The notes under the pieces were generated by a model. That model searched no databases, had not been told where the DNA came from, and was given only the letters and a program-made list of their open reading frames with translations. Shown piece by piece: positions 16,468-25,492 of a stretch of DNA of 41,259 nt. Source of the DNA: Thermotogaceae bacterium (GTDB lineage: Bacteria > Thermotogota > Thermotogae > B21-G9 > HyVt-16); contig JARRBB010000009.1 in the NCBI GenBank assembly GCA_029981435.1, positions 1 to 41,259 on the forward strand, given 5' to 3'. Position numbers and translations under genes: made by a program. The stretch's first letter is position 1. Each line of letters starts with the position of its first letter.

Positions 16468-18432
16468 TTATAAGGCTATTTTTCTTGCAATTTCAACTAA
16501 TTTTGCAAAAGATTCTTTTAAACTTGCTCCACCAACAAGTCCGCCGTCTATATCTGGTTGAACTATTATTCCAAGGAAATTGTCAGGGTTTATGCTTCCT
16601 CCGTAAAGAATTCTGACTTTTTCAGAAACTTCTTCAGAATACATCTCTGCAAGAAGCTCTCTTATAAATCTTATCGCTTCCTGTGCCTGAGCTGGTGTAG
16701 CAACTTTTCCGGTACCTATTGCCCATACAGGTTCGTAAGCTATAACAATTTTTTGTACATCATTTGCTTCTATTTCATCCAAATCTCTTCTTAGTTGGTT
16801 TTCAAGAACGCAAAAGGTTAGATTTTTCTCTCTTTCTTCAAGAACTTCTCCAACGCAGAGTATTGGAGTTAAACCATGTTTGAGTGCTGCTTTCAACTTT
16901 CTGTTGATGAACTCATCGTCTTCTTTGAAATACTTTCTTCTCTCAGAATGACCAATTATCACATAATCCACATCAATATCTTTCAACATCAACGGTGACA
17001 CTTCACCTGTAAATGCGCCAGAATCTTCTGGATACATGTTCTGTGCCCCAACTGTTATTTGAGTCCCTCTAACAACTTCAACAACTACAGGAAGAGCCGT
17101 AAATGGTGGGCAAAGAGTTACTTCAACCTTTTCATCAGAGCCTCCTGTCAGCTGTGTGATCTTTCGTGCGAAAGCTTCTGCCTCAGAATTAGTTTTGTTC
17201 ATTTTCCAGTTACCCGCGATCATAAGTCTCCTTTTTTTTTTGCCCTTGTCTGCTATGGACTTCACACCTGGCAACTCTTTTCCTTCAAGAAATTCAAGCG
17301 ATGCTCCACCACCAGTTGAAACATGGGTAACTTCGTTTTCAAGTCCGAACTTGTTTATCGCAGCTGCACTGTCTCCGCCGCCTACGACAACCATAGCATC
17401 AAGTTGTGCAAGGTATTTTGCGATTTCCTCTGTTCCTTTTGCAAAATCGTCTATTTCGAAAACTCCCATCGGCCCGTTCCATACAACGGTTTTCGCATTT
17501 TTGAGTTTATCTTTGAAGAGTTCTATTGTTTTTGGACCTATGTCGAGCCCCATCCATCCTTCAGGAACTCCTTCTTCCATCGTTACTACTTTCTTTTCAA
17601 CACCTGCTTTCATTTCCTGAGCTATAACTGCATCGACTGGAACAACGAAATCTACACCTTTATTTTTCGCTTTTTCAAGGAGTTCTTTTGCAAGGTCGAG
17701 TTTATCGTCTTCTACAAGTGAATTTCCGGTTTTATAGCCGAGGGCTTTCCAGAAAGTAAACATCATAGCCCCACCGATTAAAAATGTATCTGCTTTTTCA
17801 AGGAGATTCTCTATAACACCAATTTTGTCGGAAACCTTTGCCCCACCCATGATAACGGCGAATGGTTTCTCGGGATTTTCGACGACTTTACCAAGTGCAG
17901 ATATTTCTTTTTCCATCAAAAATCCAGCCACACTTGGTATATACTGTGCTACTCCAACATTTGAAGCATGTGCTCTGTGTGCTGTTCCGAAAGCATCGTT
18001 TACATGTATATCTGCATACGATGCAAGCTCTTTTGCAAGTTCGGGATCATTCTTTGTTTCACCTGGATGAAATCTGGTGTTTTCAAGTAACAGCACTTCT
18101 CCATCCTTCAATTCTTCAACCATCTTTTTCACTTCTGGACCAACCAGATCAGGAGCCATTTTCACTTCAATTCCCAGGAGTTCGGAAAGTCTTTCTGCTA
18201 CAGGTTTCAAACTGTATTCAGGTATCTTCTGCCCCTTTGGTCTTCCAAGATGGGACATGAGTATAACTTTTGCGCCCTGATCCAGTGCATACTTTATAGT
18301 TGGTAAAGCAGCTCTAATCCTTGTGTCATCTGAAACCTTCCCAGTTTCTTTGTCCAGAGGAACATTGAAATCAACTCTCATCAATACTTTTTTTCCTTTA
18401 AGATCCACATCTTTTATTGTCAGTTTTTCCAT
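16468..18432 (-). CDS. pgk-tpi: Phosphoglycerate kinase-triosephosphate isomerase fusion
   Basis: A 654-residue bifunctional glycolytic enzyme. Residues 1-about 400 are phosphoglycerate kinase: [12 protein letters not shown] (15-26), [10 protein letters not shown] (58-67), [11 protein letters not shown], the [11 protein letters not shown] block and the C-terminal [11 protein letters not shown] and STGGGASLE. Residues 404-654 are triosephosphate isomerase: AGNWKMNK (catalytic Lys), VIIGHSERR (His) and [11 protein letters not shown] (Glu), then YGGSI and DGGLVGGAS. The junction is encoded by GGC and ten A (17241-17232). A covalent PGK-TIM protein made alongside free PGK is known from Thermotoga maritima. 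ATG 18432 follows AAAGGGGG; the promoter overlaps the stop of the upstream gene. Confidence 0.97.
   Translation of the reverse strand: MEKLTIKDVDLKGKKVLMRVDFNVPLDKETGKVSDDTRIRAALPTIKYALDQGAKVILMSHLGRPKGQKIPEYSLKPVAERLSELLGIEVKMAPDLVGPEVKKMVEELKDGEVLLLENTRFHPGETKNDPELAKELASYADIHVNDAFGTAHRAHASNVGVAQYIPSVAGFLMEKEISALGKVVENPEKPFAVIMGGAKVSDKIGVIENLLEKADTFLIGGAMMFTFWKALGYKTGNSLVEDDKLDLAKELLEKAKNKGVDFVVPVDAVIAQEMKAGVEKKVVTMEEGVPEGWMGLDIGPKTIELFKDKLKNAKTVVWNGPMGVFEIDDFAKGTEEIAKYLAQLDAMVVVGGGDSAAAINKFGLENEVTHVSTGGGASLEFLEGKELPGVKSIADKGKKKRRLMIAGNWKMNKTNSEAEAFARKITQLTGGSDEKVEVTLCPPFTALPVVVEVVRGTQITVGAQNMYPEDSGAFTGEVSPLMLKDIDVDYVIIGHSERRKYFKEDDEFINRKLKAALKHGLTPILCVGEVLEEREKNLTFCVLENQLRRDLDEIEANDVQKIVIAYEPVWAIGTGKVATPAQAQEAIRFIRELLAEMYSEEVSEKVRILYGGSINPDNFLGIIVQPDIDGGLVGGASLKESFAKLVEIARKIAL
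17232..17241 (-). other. A10 slippage tract at the PGK/TIM junction
   Basis: On the coding strand GGC (codon 397) is followed by ten A, then GGAGACTTATG. In the genomic frame this reads GKKKRRLM and makes the fusion. One extra A, or a -1 ribosomal slip, gives [10 protein letters not shown] and a stop, releasing PGK alone. One A fewer, or a +1 slip, gives GKKKGDL and TGA, which overlaps the TIM ATG as ATGA, leaving two separate genes. Runs of this length are known to promote transcriptional slippage in bacteria. Confidence 0.7.
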
Positions 18433-18465
18433 ACTCGATACCCCCTTTTCTTTTATTCATAAACA

Positions 18466-18494
18466 ATTATATCAAAAAGAGAAAAAATTCACAA
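18466..18494 (-). promoter_or_regulatory. Promoter of pgk-tpi
   Basis: Minus-strand TTGTGA (18494-18489) and TATAAT (18471-18466) are 17 nt apart. The -35 box overlaps the stop codon of the upstream gene, giving pgk-tpi its own transcript with a leader of roughly 27 nt. Confidence 0.78.
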
Positions 18495-20168
18495 TTTAAC
18501 ATTTTGTTTTTGTGAATCATTTTGTATTTTCAAATATTCCCAAACTGCAAGGATCTCAGTGTTTTTGTATTCTTTAGTCTTATTTTCTTCTGATAGAAGT
18601 GATAGCAATTTTTTGAACATATTGATTATTTGAATTGTAAATTCTCTATACAATTTTTTTAGAGCTTGTTCAGAGACTACAAACCTACCTGATAAAATTT
18701 TCGGAATTACAAAACCTGTCTGTATTGTGTATTCGATTATGTTCAAAACAGTCACATCTCTCTGCAACCTGAGTAATGTTCTAAGAATTTCGTGGTGAAA
18801 AGCACTCAGTATTTTTGAAATCGAATCCAAAACATCGTTAATTCGTTCATCTTTGTAAATTTCACTGTATTCTCTGAAAAGTCTGACGATTTCTTCCCAT
18901 TTTTCAATCAAGCCACCAGGTCCTTCGAACTTGCTCAGAGTTATGTCCCCGCGAATTTGGACAAAAGCTGGAGAAGCTTGATAAAGTTTTCTCAACCTTG
19001 AAATCAGGAAGTTTAAATCTACAAAGATCAATTCAGAAAGCTCACCAATTCCCTGAACTATTTTTGGAACATTAGCAAAAACATTCATCAATTCTAACTG
19101 GCTCTCGATGGTTCTTCTAAGACTTTCAAGAAATATCACCAGAGCGGCAAATTCGTCTATCAGTGATCTGTTAATACTTAAAGGATGCATTCTAAAGGTT
19201 TTTAAGTTTTTTTTATAAAGAGTTTTGTAATTTCCCAACGTTTCTTTTTTCACTCTATGCGATATACCAAGTTGTCTCAGCAGTTTTTTTAAGCTCTTTT
19301 TACCGGTTTTGAAAAATCCTATTTTTCTGCATGCAGCATCAATTTTTGAACTTATTGGTATAAAAATCTTCAAAAAGTCCTCAATCAGATTACTTTCAAG
19401 TTGAGCTGGTAAAACGAACTGACTTATAAAGTTGAAAAACATGTTATCGAAAAGTTCTGTGAAAACTTTATCAAGATATTCGTGAATTTTTTCAAGTTCT
19501 GATGTTATTTCTGAGAGTGATTCTTCTCCATCGTTTCCTAAGATTATCTGACCTGTCTGGACTCTGTATCTTAACAAAGCTAATTCTGCACATATTTTCC
19601 CGAGATTTTCGAGAACGCCAACCTGATTATTTGGAAAATTTTCCAGGAAAAACTTCGACATTATAATATTTCGAGAGATTCTATCTATTTGCTTAAGCTG
19701 TGGAAATTTTCTTGCAAGGAGACTCATCAGTTCTCCAGCCAGATGCAGTTTGTTCAATGACAGCAGTTTATCTTCTCTATCGATGTAGAATATCTGATTT
19801 GATGCTCTGTCTGCTAATTTTAGGAGATTTATAAACATGTTTTTAATTTCAGAAGGATTTAAATTGTTCGAATAAACTACATCAAGAATCTTTTTACCAC
19901 TTAAAGATGGTAATTCATTATCTGGATCGATCAAAAAACTTTTTAGTTTAGAGATGTTCCAGAGGTTTACTATTCTATTACAGGCTGGAATGATTTTATA
20001 ATCCTCATCTTTCATATTTTCAGGATCTAAAATTATCACATCTTCTAATGGTTCATCAAAATTATCAGCTTTTTCAAGTTTTTCAACTCTGAATTTTGAA
20101 CTTCCAGTTAAGGAATTAAATAACTCTTCTGGAAGATTTGGATTTTCTTTGTAAAGGATTAAAAACAT
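18489..20168 (-). CDS. Unrecognised helix-rich cytosolic protein
   Basis: I do not recognise this 559-residue protein. It has no signal peptide or membrane segment. Residues 1-100 look alpha/beta (MFLILYKENPNLPEELFNSL, then VIILDPENM and RIVNLWN), a pattern that could be a degenerate receiver or Rossmann-like fold. The rest is almost entirely helical and rich in Leu, Ile, Lys and Glu, with two similar-looking stretches of amphipathic helices. ATG 20168 is preferred to the in-frame codon at 20198 because AAGGTGGG precedes it. It lies between sbcC and pgk-tpi; SbcC ends 128 bp upstream, so co-transcription is possible but unproved. Confidence 0.6.
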   Translation of the reverse strand: MFLILYKENPNLPEELFNSLTGSSKFRVEKLEKADNFDEPLEDVIILDPENMKDEDYKIIPACNRIVNLWNISKLKSFLIDPDNELPSLSGKKILDVVYSNNLNPSEIKNMFINLLKLADRASNQIFYIDREDKLLSLNKLHLAGELMSLLARKFPQLKQIDRISRNIIMSKFFLENFPNNQVGVLENLGKICAELALLRYRVQTGQIILGNDGEESLSEITSELEKIHEYLDKVFTELFDNMFFNFISQFVLPAQLESNLIEDFLKIFIPISSKIDAACRKIGFFKTGKKSLKKLLRQLGISHRVKKETLGNYKTLYKKNLKTFRMHPLSINRSLIDEFAALVIFLESLRRTIESQLELMNVFANVPKIVQGIGELSELIFVDLNFLISRLRKLYQASPAFVQIRGDITLSKFEGPGGLIEKWEEIVRLFREYSEIYKDERINDVLDSISKILSAFHHEILRTLLRLQRDVTVLNIIEYTIQTGFVIPKILSGRFVVSEQALKKLYREFTIQIINMFKKLLSLLSEENKTKEYKNTEILAVWEYLKIQNDSQKQNVKL

Positions 20169-20296
20169 GGTGCCCACCTTCTGAATTTTGGTAAGCACTG
20201 AGAAGAATATACTTTGCAGAATTTACGTGAATGTCGGAAGTTTAATTATTTCTTCGAACCACATCCAGTATTTTGACAGATATAGGCTGAAAATGT

Positions 20297-23056
20297 TCAA
20301 CCCAGTGAGATAACATTTTGAGCGTTTTCCTTGAAAGTTTCATCATGGGTAACTATAAAAACCTGTTCAAGGTCGCCTAACATAAAATCCAAAGCGTTAG
20401 AAAAAGCCTGCCGTCTTTCCTGATCAAGATTAGAAGTGGGTTCATCTAAGATGAGCAGTTTGGTATCAGAATAAAATTTTGCAAGTGCCAATCTTAAAGC
20501 TATTGCAACGCTCATCTGTTCACCGCCAGACAGCATCCTGTAAGTTTTTCCATTCAAATAAACTTCATAAGAATCTTGAGCTACCCACTTTATCGTTTCT
20601 GCTTTTCCAGTGATTTTTCTATAATATTCTGTTGCTAATTTTTCAACATTTTTTGTTATGGTGTCTGCTATGTAATTGCCCATGAATTTTATATTTTCTC
20701 TGTATTCTTTAAGGAGTTTTTTCTTTTTCTTAAGCACTTTTACTTCATCTTTGAGGTTTTCTAATTCTTGGAGTATTTTTTTTCTTTTTTTAAGATTATG
20801 CTCAAGTGTTTTCTTTTCTTCATTTTTCCCACCAATTTGGCCCAGTACACTTTGCAGTTCTCTTTCTATCTCTTTCATATATTCTTTCAAACTTGAAATA
20901 TCAAAATCCAGTTCTTCGACATTTATACTTGAAAGTTCTTCTTCTGCTTGATGTGTTTCTACTTCACTTTTTCTAATTTCTTCTTTAAGTTCTGAAATCT
21001 TATGTTCAATTTCAGGAATCTTCTCAATCCGTGGTGCATTTCTGTTGTAGAATTCGTTGCTTTCACGCAGTTTTTTCATTGAGTTTGAGATTTGATCATG
21101 TTCCTTTTCTAACTTTTCAAGCTGTACTATTTTCTCTTTCACATCTTTTAAATATTCCTCTATTCTATTCTTTTTTTTCAAGTATTCATTATTTTCAATC
21201 TCTAAATCCTCGATTGAATTTCGGAGTTCTACGATCTCTTCCTCGAGTTTTGAATTCTCTTCTCTTATTTTATTAATTTCTTCAAAGTGAAATTTAATAG
21301 ATGAATTCATTTTTGCAATTTCTTTCTCAAATTCAGAAATGCTTCTATTCAGTCCTTCTAATTCTTCTTCAAGATTGGAAAATTTGCAGAGTTGATCATT
21401 TAGGTTTTCTTCTTCTTTCAGTAGTTTGTGCATATCTTTTAAATCTTCTTTCAAAGAATTGATTTTCGCAATGATTTCTATTTTTTCGGTCTTTAAATGG
21501 TTTAGTGTTTCAACATCTTTTTCTATTTTCCTTTTTTCATTTATTTTGTCTTCTATATTCTTTTCAATATCTGATATAGTTTTGAAAATATTTTCAGAGT
21601 TCATAGATAGCAATTCTGAACATTCTTTGTTCAATACAGGACAGATTCCATTTTCAACATTTTCCAACCATCCTTCCAGACCATCTTTTCTGAATCGTAA
21701 TTTTTGAATATCTCTTTCAATATCTTTCAGAATTTGTTCAGACTTTTCAAGTATTTCGATTTTGTTTGAAAGTTCCTTAAGATAAATTTCTTTTTCTTCG
21801 AGTTCACTTTGCTTCCTCAAGAGTTCTTCTTTCTTGTTTTTCATCAAATGGTATTCTTTTTCAAAACTTTCTTTTTTCTTTTTTTGAGATTCCAGAGCTT
21901 CCTTTTCTTTTCTGAATTTTTGTAGAGTTTTTGTCTGTTCCTCGAGTTTTTTTTGATACTCTTCAAGTGTAGCTTCAGTTTTTTCAATTGTTTCATCATT
22001 TTTCTCTATTTTCTGCTGTTTCTCATCTATCATATTCCTATAGGTTGTGATTTTGAAGTTATTGCTTTTGATTTTGTTTTCAACTTCAAGTAAATCGGAT
22101 TCCGTTTTTTTCTTCTTCTCATTGAATTCTCTGAGTTCCCTTATTTTCTCTTCAATTCTTTCTTTCTTATTAAGAAGTGACTGATATTCTATGTAATTTG
22201 CTTCGTGAATTTTCAATTCTTTTTCTATTTTTTGAAGTTCAAAAAGTTCTTTTTCATGGTTTTCCAGTTCTTTTTTGTATCTGTTCAGGTTGTTTCTCAA
22301 ATTTTCTATTCTCTCGGAAAGTCTTGATATGTTGTTTTTCTTTTCTTGCAGGGACTGGTATCTCTCTTCACTTTCTTTTTTCTTCTTTTCCAATTCTTTC
22401 TTTCTGGTGTACAATCTTTTTATTTCTTCATCTATGTTCTGCAATTTTTCCAACAAACTTTCTGGAAAATCTTCCTCGAGATGTTTTTGGATGTCCTCAA
22501 CTTTTATACTTGCATCCCTTTCTTTCAATTCGTATTCTCTCATAACACTTCTCAACCTATCGTGAATATCATAGTACATTCTAACTTCAAAAATTTCATC
22601 AAAAATTTCCTTTCTGTTGGAAGTAAAGGTTTCTGTGAGCTTGTTCTGATAGCCACAAATTATGTGGGTAAAAATCATACTTGGTTTTGATAGATTTATT
22701 CCACATAGTCTTGAAACCTCTTCTATTATCTCTCTACCACTCTTTTTAACTTCATCAGCACGTAGCTCGTACTTACTACTTGAACCACCTGATAGTCTTC
22801 TTATCACAGTGTAATCTAATCCATCATTCCCTTCGAATTCAATTTCTATTTCAGCACTTTTCTCGCCTTTTCTGATATGACTATTCAAATTTAAACCGTT
22901 TATTTTAACATCAAAAAGTGCGAGTCCAATGGCTTCAAATATTGAGCTTTTGCCTGCGCCGTTTGGACCGAGGATAAGATTTATTCCTCTGGTGAATTCA
23001 AACTTAGAATTCTCATGGTTCTTGAAGTTTTTTAGATAAACTTTCTTAATCAACAT
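20297..23056 (-). CDS. sbcC: SbcC/Rad50-type SMC-like ATPase
   Basis: A 919-residue DNA repair ATPase, partner of SbcD/Mre11. The N-terminal Walker A is GPNGAGKSS (about 30-38). Two long heptad coiled-coil arms (about 180-450 and 490-790) flank a hook region CPVLNKEC. The C-terminal lobe has the ABC signature LSGGEQMSVAIALRLALA, Walker B LLILDEPTSNLD and the switch histidine in VTHDE. With SbcD it forms a nuclease that opens hairpins and processes DNA ends. The hook cysteines are CX6C, not the usual CXXC. ATG 23056 follows GGGAG and overlaps sbcD by 11 bp; a GTG at 23062 is the alternative. Confidence 0.93.
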   Translation of the reverse strand: MLIKKVYLKNFKNHENSKFEFTRGINLILGPNGAGKSSIFEAIGLALFDVKINGLNLNSHIRKGEKSAEIEIEFEGNDGLDYTVIRRLSGGSSSKYELRADEVKKSGREIIEEVSRLCGINLSKPSMIFTHIICGYQNKLTETFTSNRKEIFDEIFEVRMYYDIHDRLRSVMREYELKERDASIKVEDIQKHLEEDFPESLLEKLQNIDEEIKRLYTRKKELEKKKKESEERYQSLQEKKNNISRLSERIENLRNNLNRYKKELENHEKELFELQKIEKELKIHEANYIEYQSLLNKKERIEEKIRELREFNEKKKKTESDLLEVENKIKSNNFKITTYRNMIDEKQQKIEKNDETIEKTEATLEEYQKKLEEQTKTLQKFRKEKEALESQKKKKESFEKEYHLMKNKKEELLRKQSELEEKEIYLKELSNKIEILEKSEQILKDIERDIQKLRFRKDGLEGWLENVENGICPVLNKECSELLSMNSENIFKTISDIEKNIEDKINEKRKIEKDVETLNHLKTEKIEIIAKINSLKEDLKDMHKLLKEEENLNDQLCKFSNLEEELEGLNRSISEFEKEIAKMNSSIKFHFEEINKIREENSKLEEEIVELRNSIEDLEIENNEYLKKKNRIEEYLKDVKEKIVQLEKLEKEHDQISNSMKKLRESNEFYNRNAPRIEKIPEIEHKISELKEEIRKSEVETHQAEEELSSINVEELDFDISSLKEYMKEIERELQSVLGQIGGKNEEKKTLEHNLKKRKKILQELENLKDEVKVLKKKKKLLKEYRENIKFMGNYIADTITKNVEKLATEYYRKITGKAETIKWVAQDSYEVYLNGKTYRMLSGGEQMSVAIALRLALAKFYSDTKLLILDEPTSNLDQERRQAFSNALDFMLGDLEQVFIVTHDETFKENAQNVISLG

Positions 23057-24224
23057 TTCCACTATCTCCCAGCAAACTACTTAAAAATTTGTCCGTTATC
23101 TCATAAATTTCTGATTCATCTCTTTGATCTATTACAATCCTTTTCAGTTCTTCAGTGAATTTAACAGTTTTTTCTGCATTGAAAGAAAAAATATTTTTCC
23201 ATTTTTGAGTTATCACTGATTTTTCAATCTCCTCAATCTTGTTTTTGGTGATGTCAGACACACTAATTACGTTTTCACCGTAATAATCAATGCCCACGAT
23301 GATGATTTTCAACGCTCTTATTTCCTTTGATAAATCGTTTTCTAGTTCTTCTACACTTATGTAATTATATGTATCGGATGCTTTGATGTTTAGAATCAAA
23401 ATGTCTTCTTCATTCACTGAATTTTTTTGTGTCAGTTTCTTCACTTCTTCAAGTAATTCATCGTTATTTCTCAACTCCAGTGTTAAGCGATGCACCTTTC
23501 GCTTTTTCGAAGGGATGAATGTATGTTTGCTTTTTTCTGTGTCATAGATTATTATGCCTTTCTCATCTCTTTCATACAGATCACAGTATTCTGGAGAACC
23601 AGGCACAAAGAAAAAAGGGCTTTTCTGTGGATAAAAACTGTAATAGTGAAAATGACCACCTGCAATATAATCGAATTTTTCACCGAGTCTGTCCGCCTGT
23701 TCTTTGCTTATAATACCTGGAATAAGATAATCGCTCGAATTTATGGCAGTGTGAATCACAAAAATGTTATTGGACTTAGTTTCAATGTTCTTCAGAGATT
23801 CTTTAAAATACTCTTCAGGAAGTCCGTTGTAAGGTAAACCGTAGAAATTGTAACCTTCGAACTCATACATTCCGTCATTCTTATAATCTAAAAGTTTTAA
23901 ATACCCCATTTTGTCAAGGGATTTAAGCCACGAATAACTTTGAAAAACCCTATCGTGATTTCCTTCCACTGCAAAAATTTTTATTCCATTTTCTTTAGCC
24001 ATTTGAAGTATTTCTATTGTTCTATCAAAAACTTCTGGCAGGATATTGCTTTTGTCGAATAGATCACCTGAAATCAGTATTAAATCAATTTTTTCCTCAA
24101 TAGCTTTTTCAACAACCCATCTGGCACTTTCGAAATAATCGTTGAATCTGATATCAGAAAATTTTCCTACCCCACCAACTGGTCTTCTCCCAAGATGCCA
24201 ATCGGAAGTATGAAGAATTTTCAA
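23046..24224 (-). CDS. sbcD: SbcD/Mre11-type DNA exonuclease
   Basis: A 392-residue calcineurin-like phosphoesterase. All metal motifs are present: TSDWHLGR (7-14), LISGDLFDKS (about 49-58), EGNHDR, FVIHTA and GGHFHYYSF. The C-terminal third, from about residue 260, is the capping and SbcC-binding region. The start is TTG at 24224, six bases after AGGGGG; no ATG lies nearby in frame. It is followed by sbcC with an 11-bp overlap, so the complex is made from one mRNA. Confidence 0.93.
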   Translation of the reverse strand: MKILHTSDWHLGRRPVGGVGKFSDIRFNDYFESARWVVEKAIEEKIDLILISGDLFDKSNILPEVFDRTIEILQMAKENGIKIFAVEGNHDRVFQSYSWLKSLDKMGYLKLLDYKNDGMYEFEGYNFYGLPYNGLPEEYFKESLKNIETKSNNIFVIHTAINSSDYLIPGIISKEQADRLGEKFDYIAGGHFHYYSFYPQKSPFFFVPGSPEYCDLYERDEKGIIIYDTEKSKHTFIPSKKRKVHRLTLELRNNDELLEEVKKLTQKNSVNEEDILILNIKASDTYNYISVEELENDLSKEIRALKIIIVGIDYYGENVISVSDITKNKIEEIEKSVITQKWKNIFSFNAEKTVKFTEELKRIVIDQRDESEIYEITDKFLSSLLGDSGNVD

Positions 24225-24261
24225 TCTTATCCCCCTAACTTGTCAATAGATATTCAGTTAG

Positions 24262-24270
24262 ATTATACCA
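24262..24270 (-). promoter_or_regulatory. Extended -10 promoter of sbcDC
   Basis: Minus-strand TGGTATAAT (24270-24262) is an extended -10 element 38 bp before the TTG start of sbcD. No good -35 is visible, as is usual for this type. Confidence 0.55.
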
Positions 24271-24296
24271 ATTCCTTTTTATCAGAAAATTTTTTA

Positions 24297-24305
24297 TGGT
24301 AAAAT
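24297..24305 (+). promoter_or_regulatory. Probable extended -10 promoter and 90-nt leader of the opine-dehydrogenase/B12 operon
   Basis: TGGTAAAAT at 24297-24305 resembles an extended -10. Transcription from near 24311 would give a leader of about 93 nt with small hairpins, such as CTGC/GCAG at 24316-24325 and CAGA/TCTG at 24322-24334, which overlap and could alternate. I see none of the conserved blocks of a cobalamin or SAM riboswitch. The ribosome site is GGAGGTG before ATG 24404. Confidence 0.4.
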
Positions 24306-24403
24306 AAAAGTACTTCTGCTCGCAGATTTCGTCTGGATCTTAGTTAAAACCTTCGCTGAAATTTGATCTTTAAGCTCCTGGTAATTAAATTGGAGGTGAC
24401 AGG

Positions 24404-25492
24404 ATGAAAATATGTGTTATTGGTGCTGGCAACGGTGGACAGGCTCTTGCAGGTTATCTTGCTGTCAGAGGTTTTGATGTTTCGCTTTACAATAGAAGTT
24501 ACTGGAGAATTGCTCCGATAATTAAGAACAAGATTATAAGGTTGGAAGGAGAGGTAAATAAAATTGCAAAACTATCACTTGTCACAACTGATTTAAAAGA
24601 GGCAGTTGAAGGAAGAGAATTGATAATGGTGGTTGTCCCAGCTTCGGCGCACAGAGAAATAGCAAAAAACATAGCACCTTATTTAGAGGATGGTCAGATA
24701 ATAATCCTTAATCCGGGTCGAACTTATGGAGCTCTTGAATTCAGTTTAATTTTGAAAAACTCAGGGATCAAAAAAGACGTTATCATCGCAGAAACTCAAA
24801 CTTTCGTTTTTGCTTCAAGAACATCGAATCCAGGTGTTGTAAGAATATTCAGAATAAAAAATGCGGTCCCAGTTTCGGCGCTTCCTGCTACAAAAAATGA
24901 GATACTCAGAGAAGTTGTCGAAGAAGTTATGCCTGAATTCATAGTTGACAGAACTATTCTTTACACGAGTTTTAACAATATAGGCGCAGTGTTTCATCCG
25001 GCAACTTTGATTCTCAATGCTGCAAGGATAGAAGCGACGTTTGGAAAATTTGAGTTCTACCTTGAAGGTATAACTCAATCTGTTGCACGCGTCCTGGAGG
25101 CTATTGATCGTGAACGCTGTGAAGTTGCCAAGCGGCTCGATGTTGAACCAATAACAGCTGTTCAGTGGTTAAACTATGCATACGATGTTTATGGAACAAA
25201 CCTTTACGATGCTATACATAACAATCAGGGATACCAGGGAATAATGGCTCCACCAAGCTTGCAGAACAGATACATATTTGAAGATGTTCCAATGAGTCTT
25301 GTTCCAATATCGTCGACTGGTAAGCATTTTGGAATACCTACTCCAACTATAGATTCGATAATTCAACTTGCTTCCGTTATGATGGGGCGAGACTTCTACA
25401 CTGAAGGTAGGACTCTTGAACGTCTTGGACTAAAAAATATCAGTGTTGATGGTTTGAGAAAAATTGTCGAAGAAGGTGGGGATGCGATTTGA
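24404..25492 (+). CDS. Octopine/nopaline dehydrogenase-family NAD(P)-dependent oxidoreductase
   Basis: A 362-residue protein with an N-terminal Rossmann fold, GAGNGGQALAGYLAVRG (7-23), and a C-terminal opine dehydrogenase helical domain from about residue 185, including the conserved NNIGAVFHPATLILNAAR, in which the histidine (H205 region) is the presumed catalytic residue. Family members make or break N-(carboxyalkyl)amino acids by reductive condensation of an amino acid and a keto acid, though many bacterial relatives have unknown substrates. The gene overlaps the next (TTGA at 25489-25492), so it is translationally coupled to the B12-dependent mutase-like protein. That pairing suggests an amino-acid or keto-acid substrate in common; the reaction itself is not established. 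Confidence 0.85.
   Translation: MKICVIGAGNGGQALAGYLAVRGFDVSLYNRSYWRIAPIIKNKIIRLEGEVNKIAKLSLVTTDLKEAVEGRELIMVVVPASAHREIAKNIAPYLEDGQIIILNPGRTYGALEFSLILKNSGIKKDVIIAETQTFVFASRTSNPGVVRIFRIKNAVPVSALPATKNEILREVVEEVMPEFIVDRTILYTSFNNIGAVFHPATLILNAARIEATFGKFEFYLEGITQSVARVLEAIDRERCEVAKRLDVEPITAVQWLNYAYDVYGTNLYDAIHNNQGYQGIMAPPSLQNRYIFEDVPMSLVPISSTGKHFGIPTPTIDSIIQLASVMMGRDFYTEGRTLERLGLKNISVDGLRKIVEEGGDAI

Noticed and set aside
20676-22690. Several open frames on the plus strand across sbcC
   Set aside because: They are antisense shadows of the lysine- and glutamate-rich coiled coil; their products are rich in Phe and Ser with no motif and no ribosome sites.
24311-24403. Cobalamin riboswitch in front of the B12-related operon
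   Set aside because: The leader is only about 93 nt and lacks the conserved B12-box and the large junction expected of that class.
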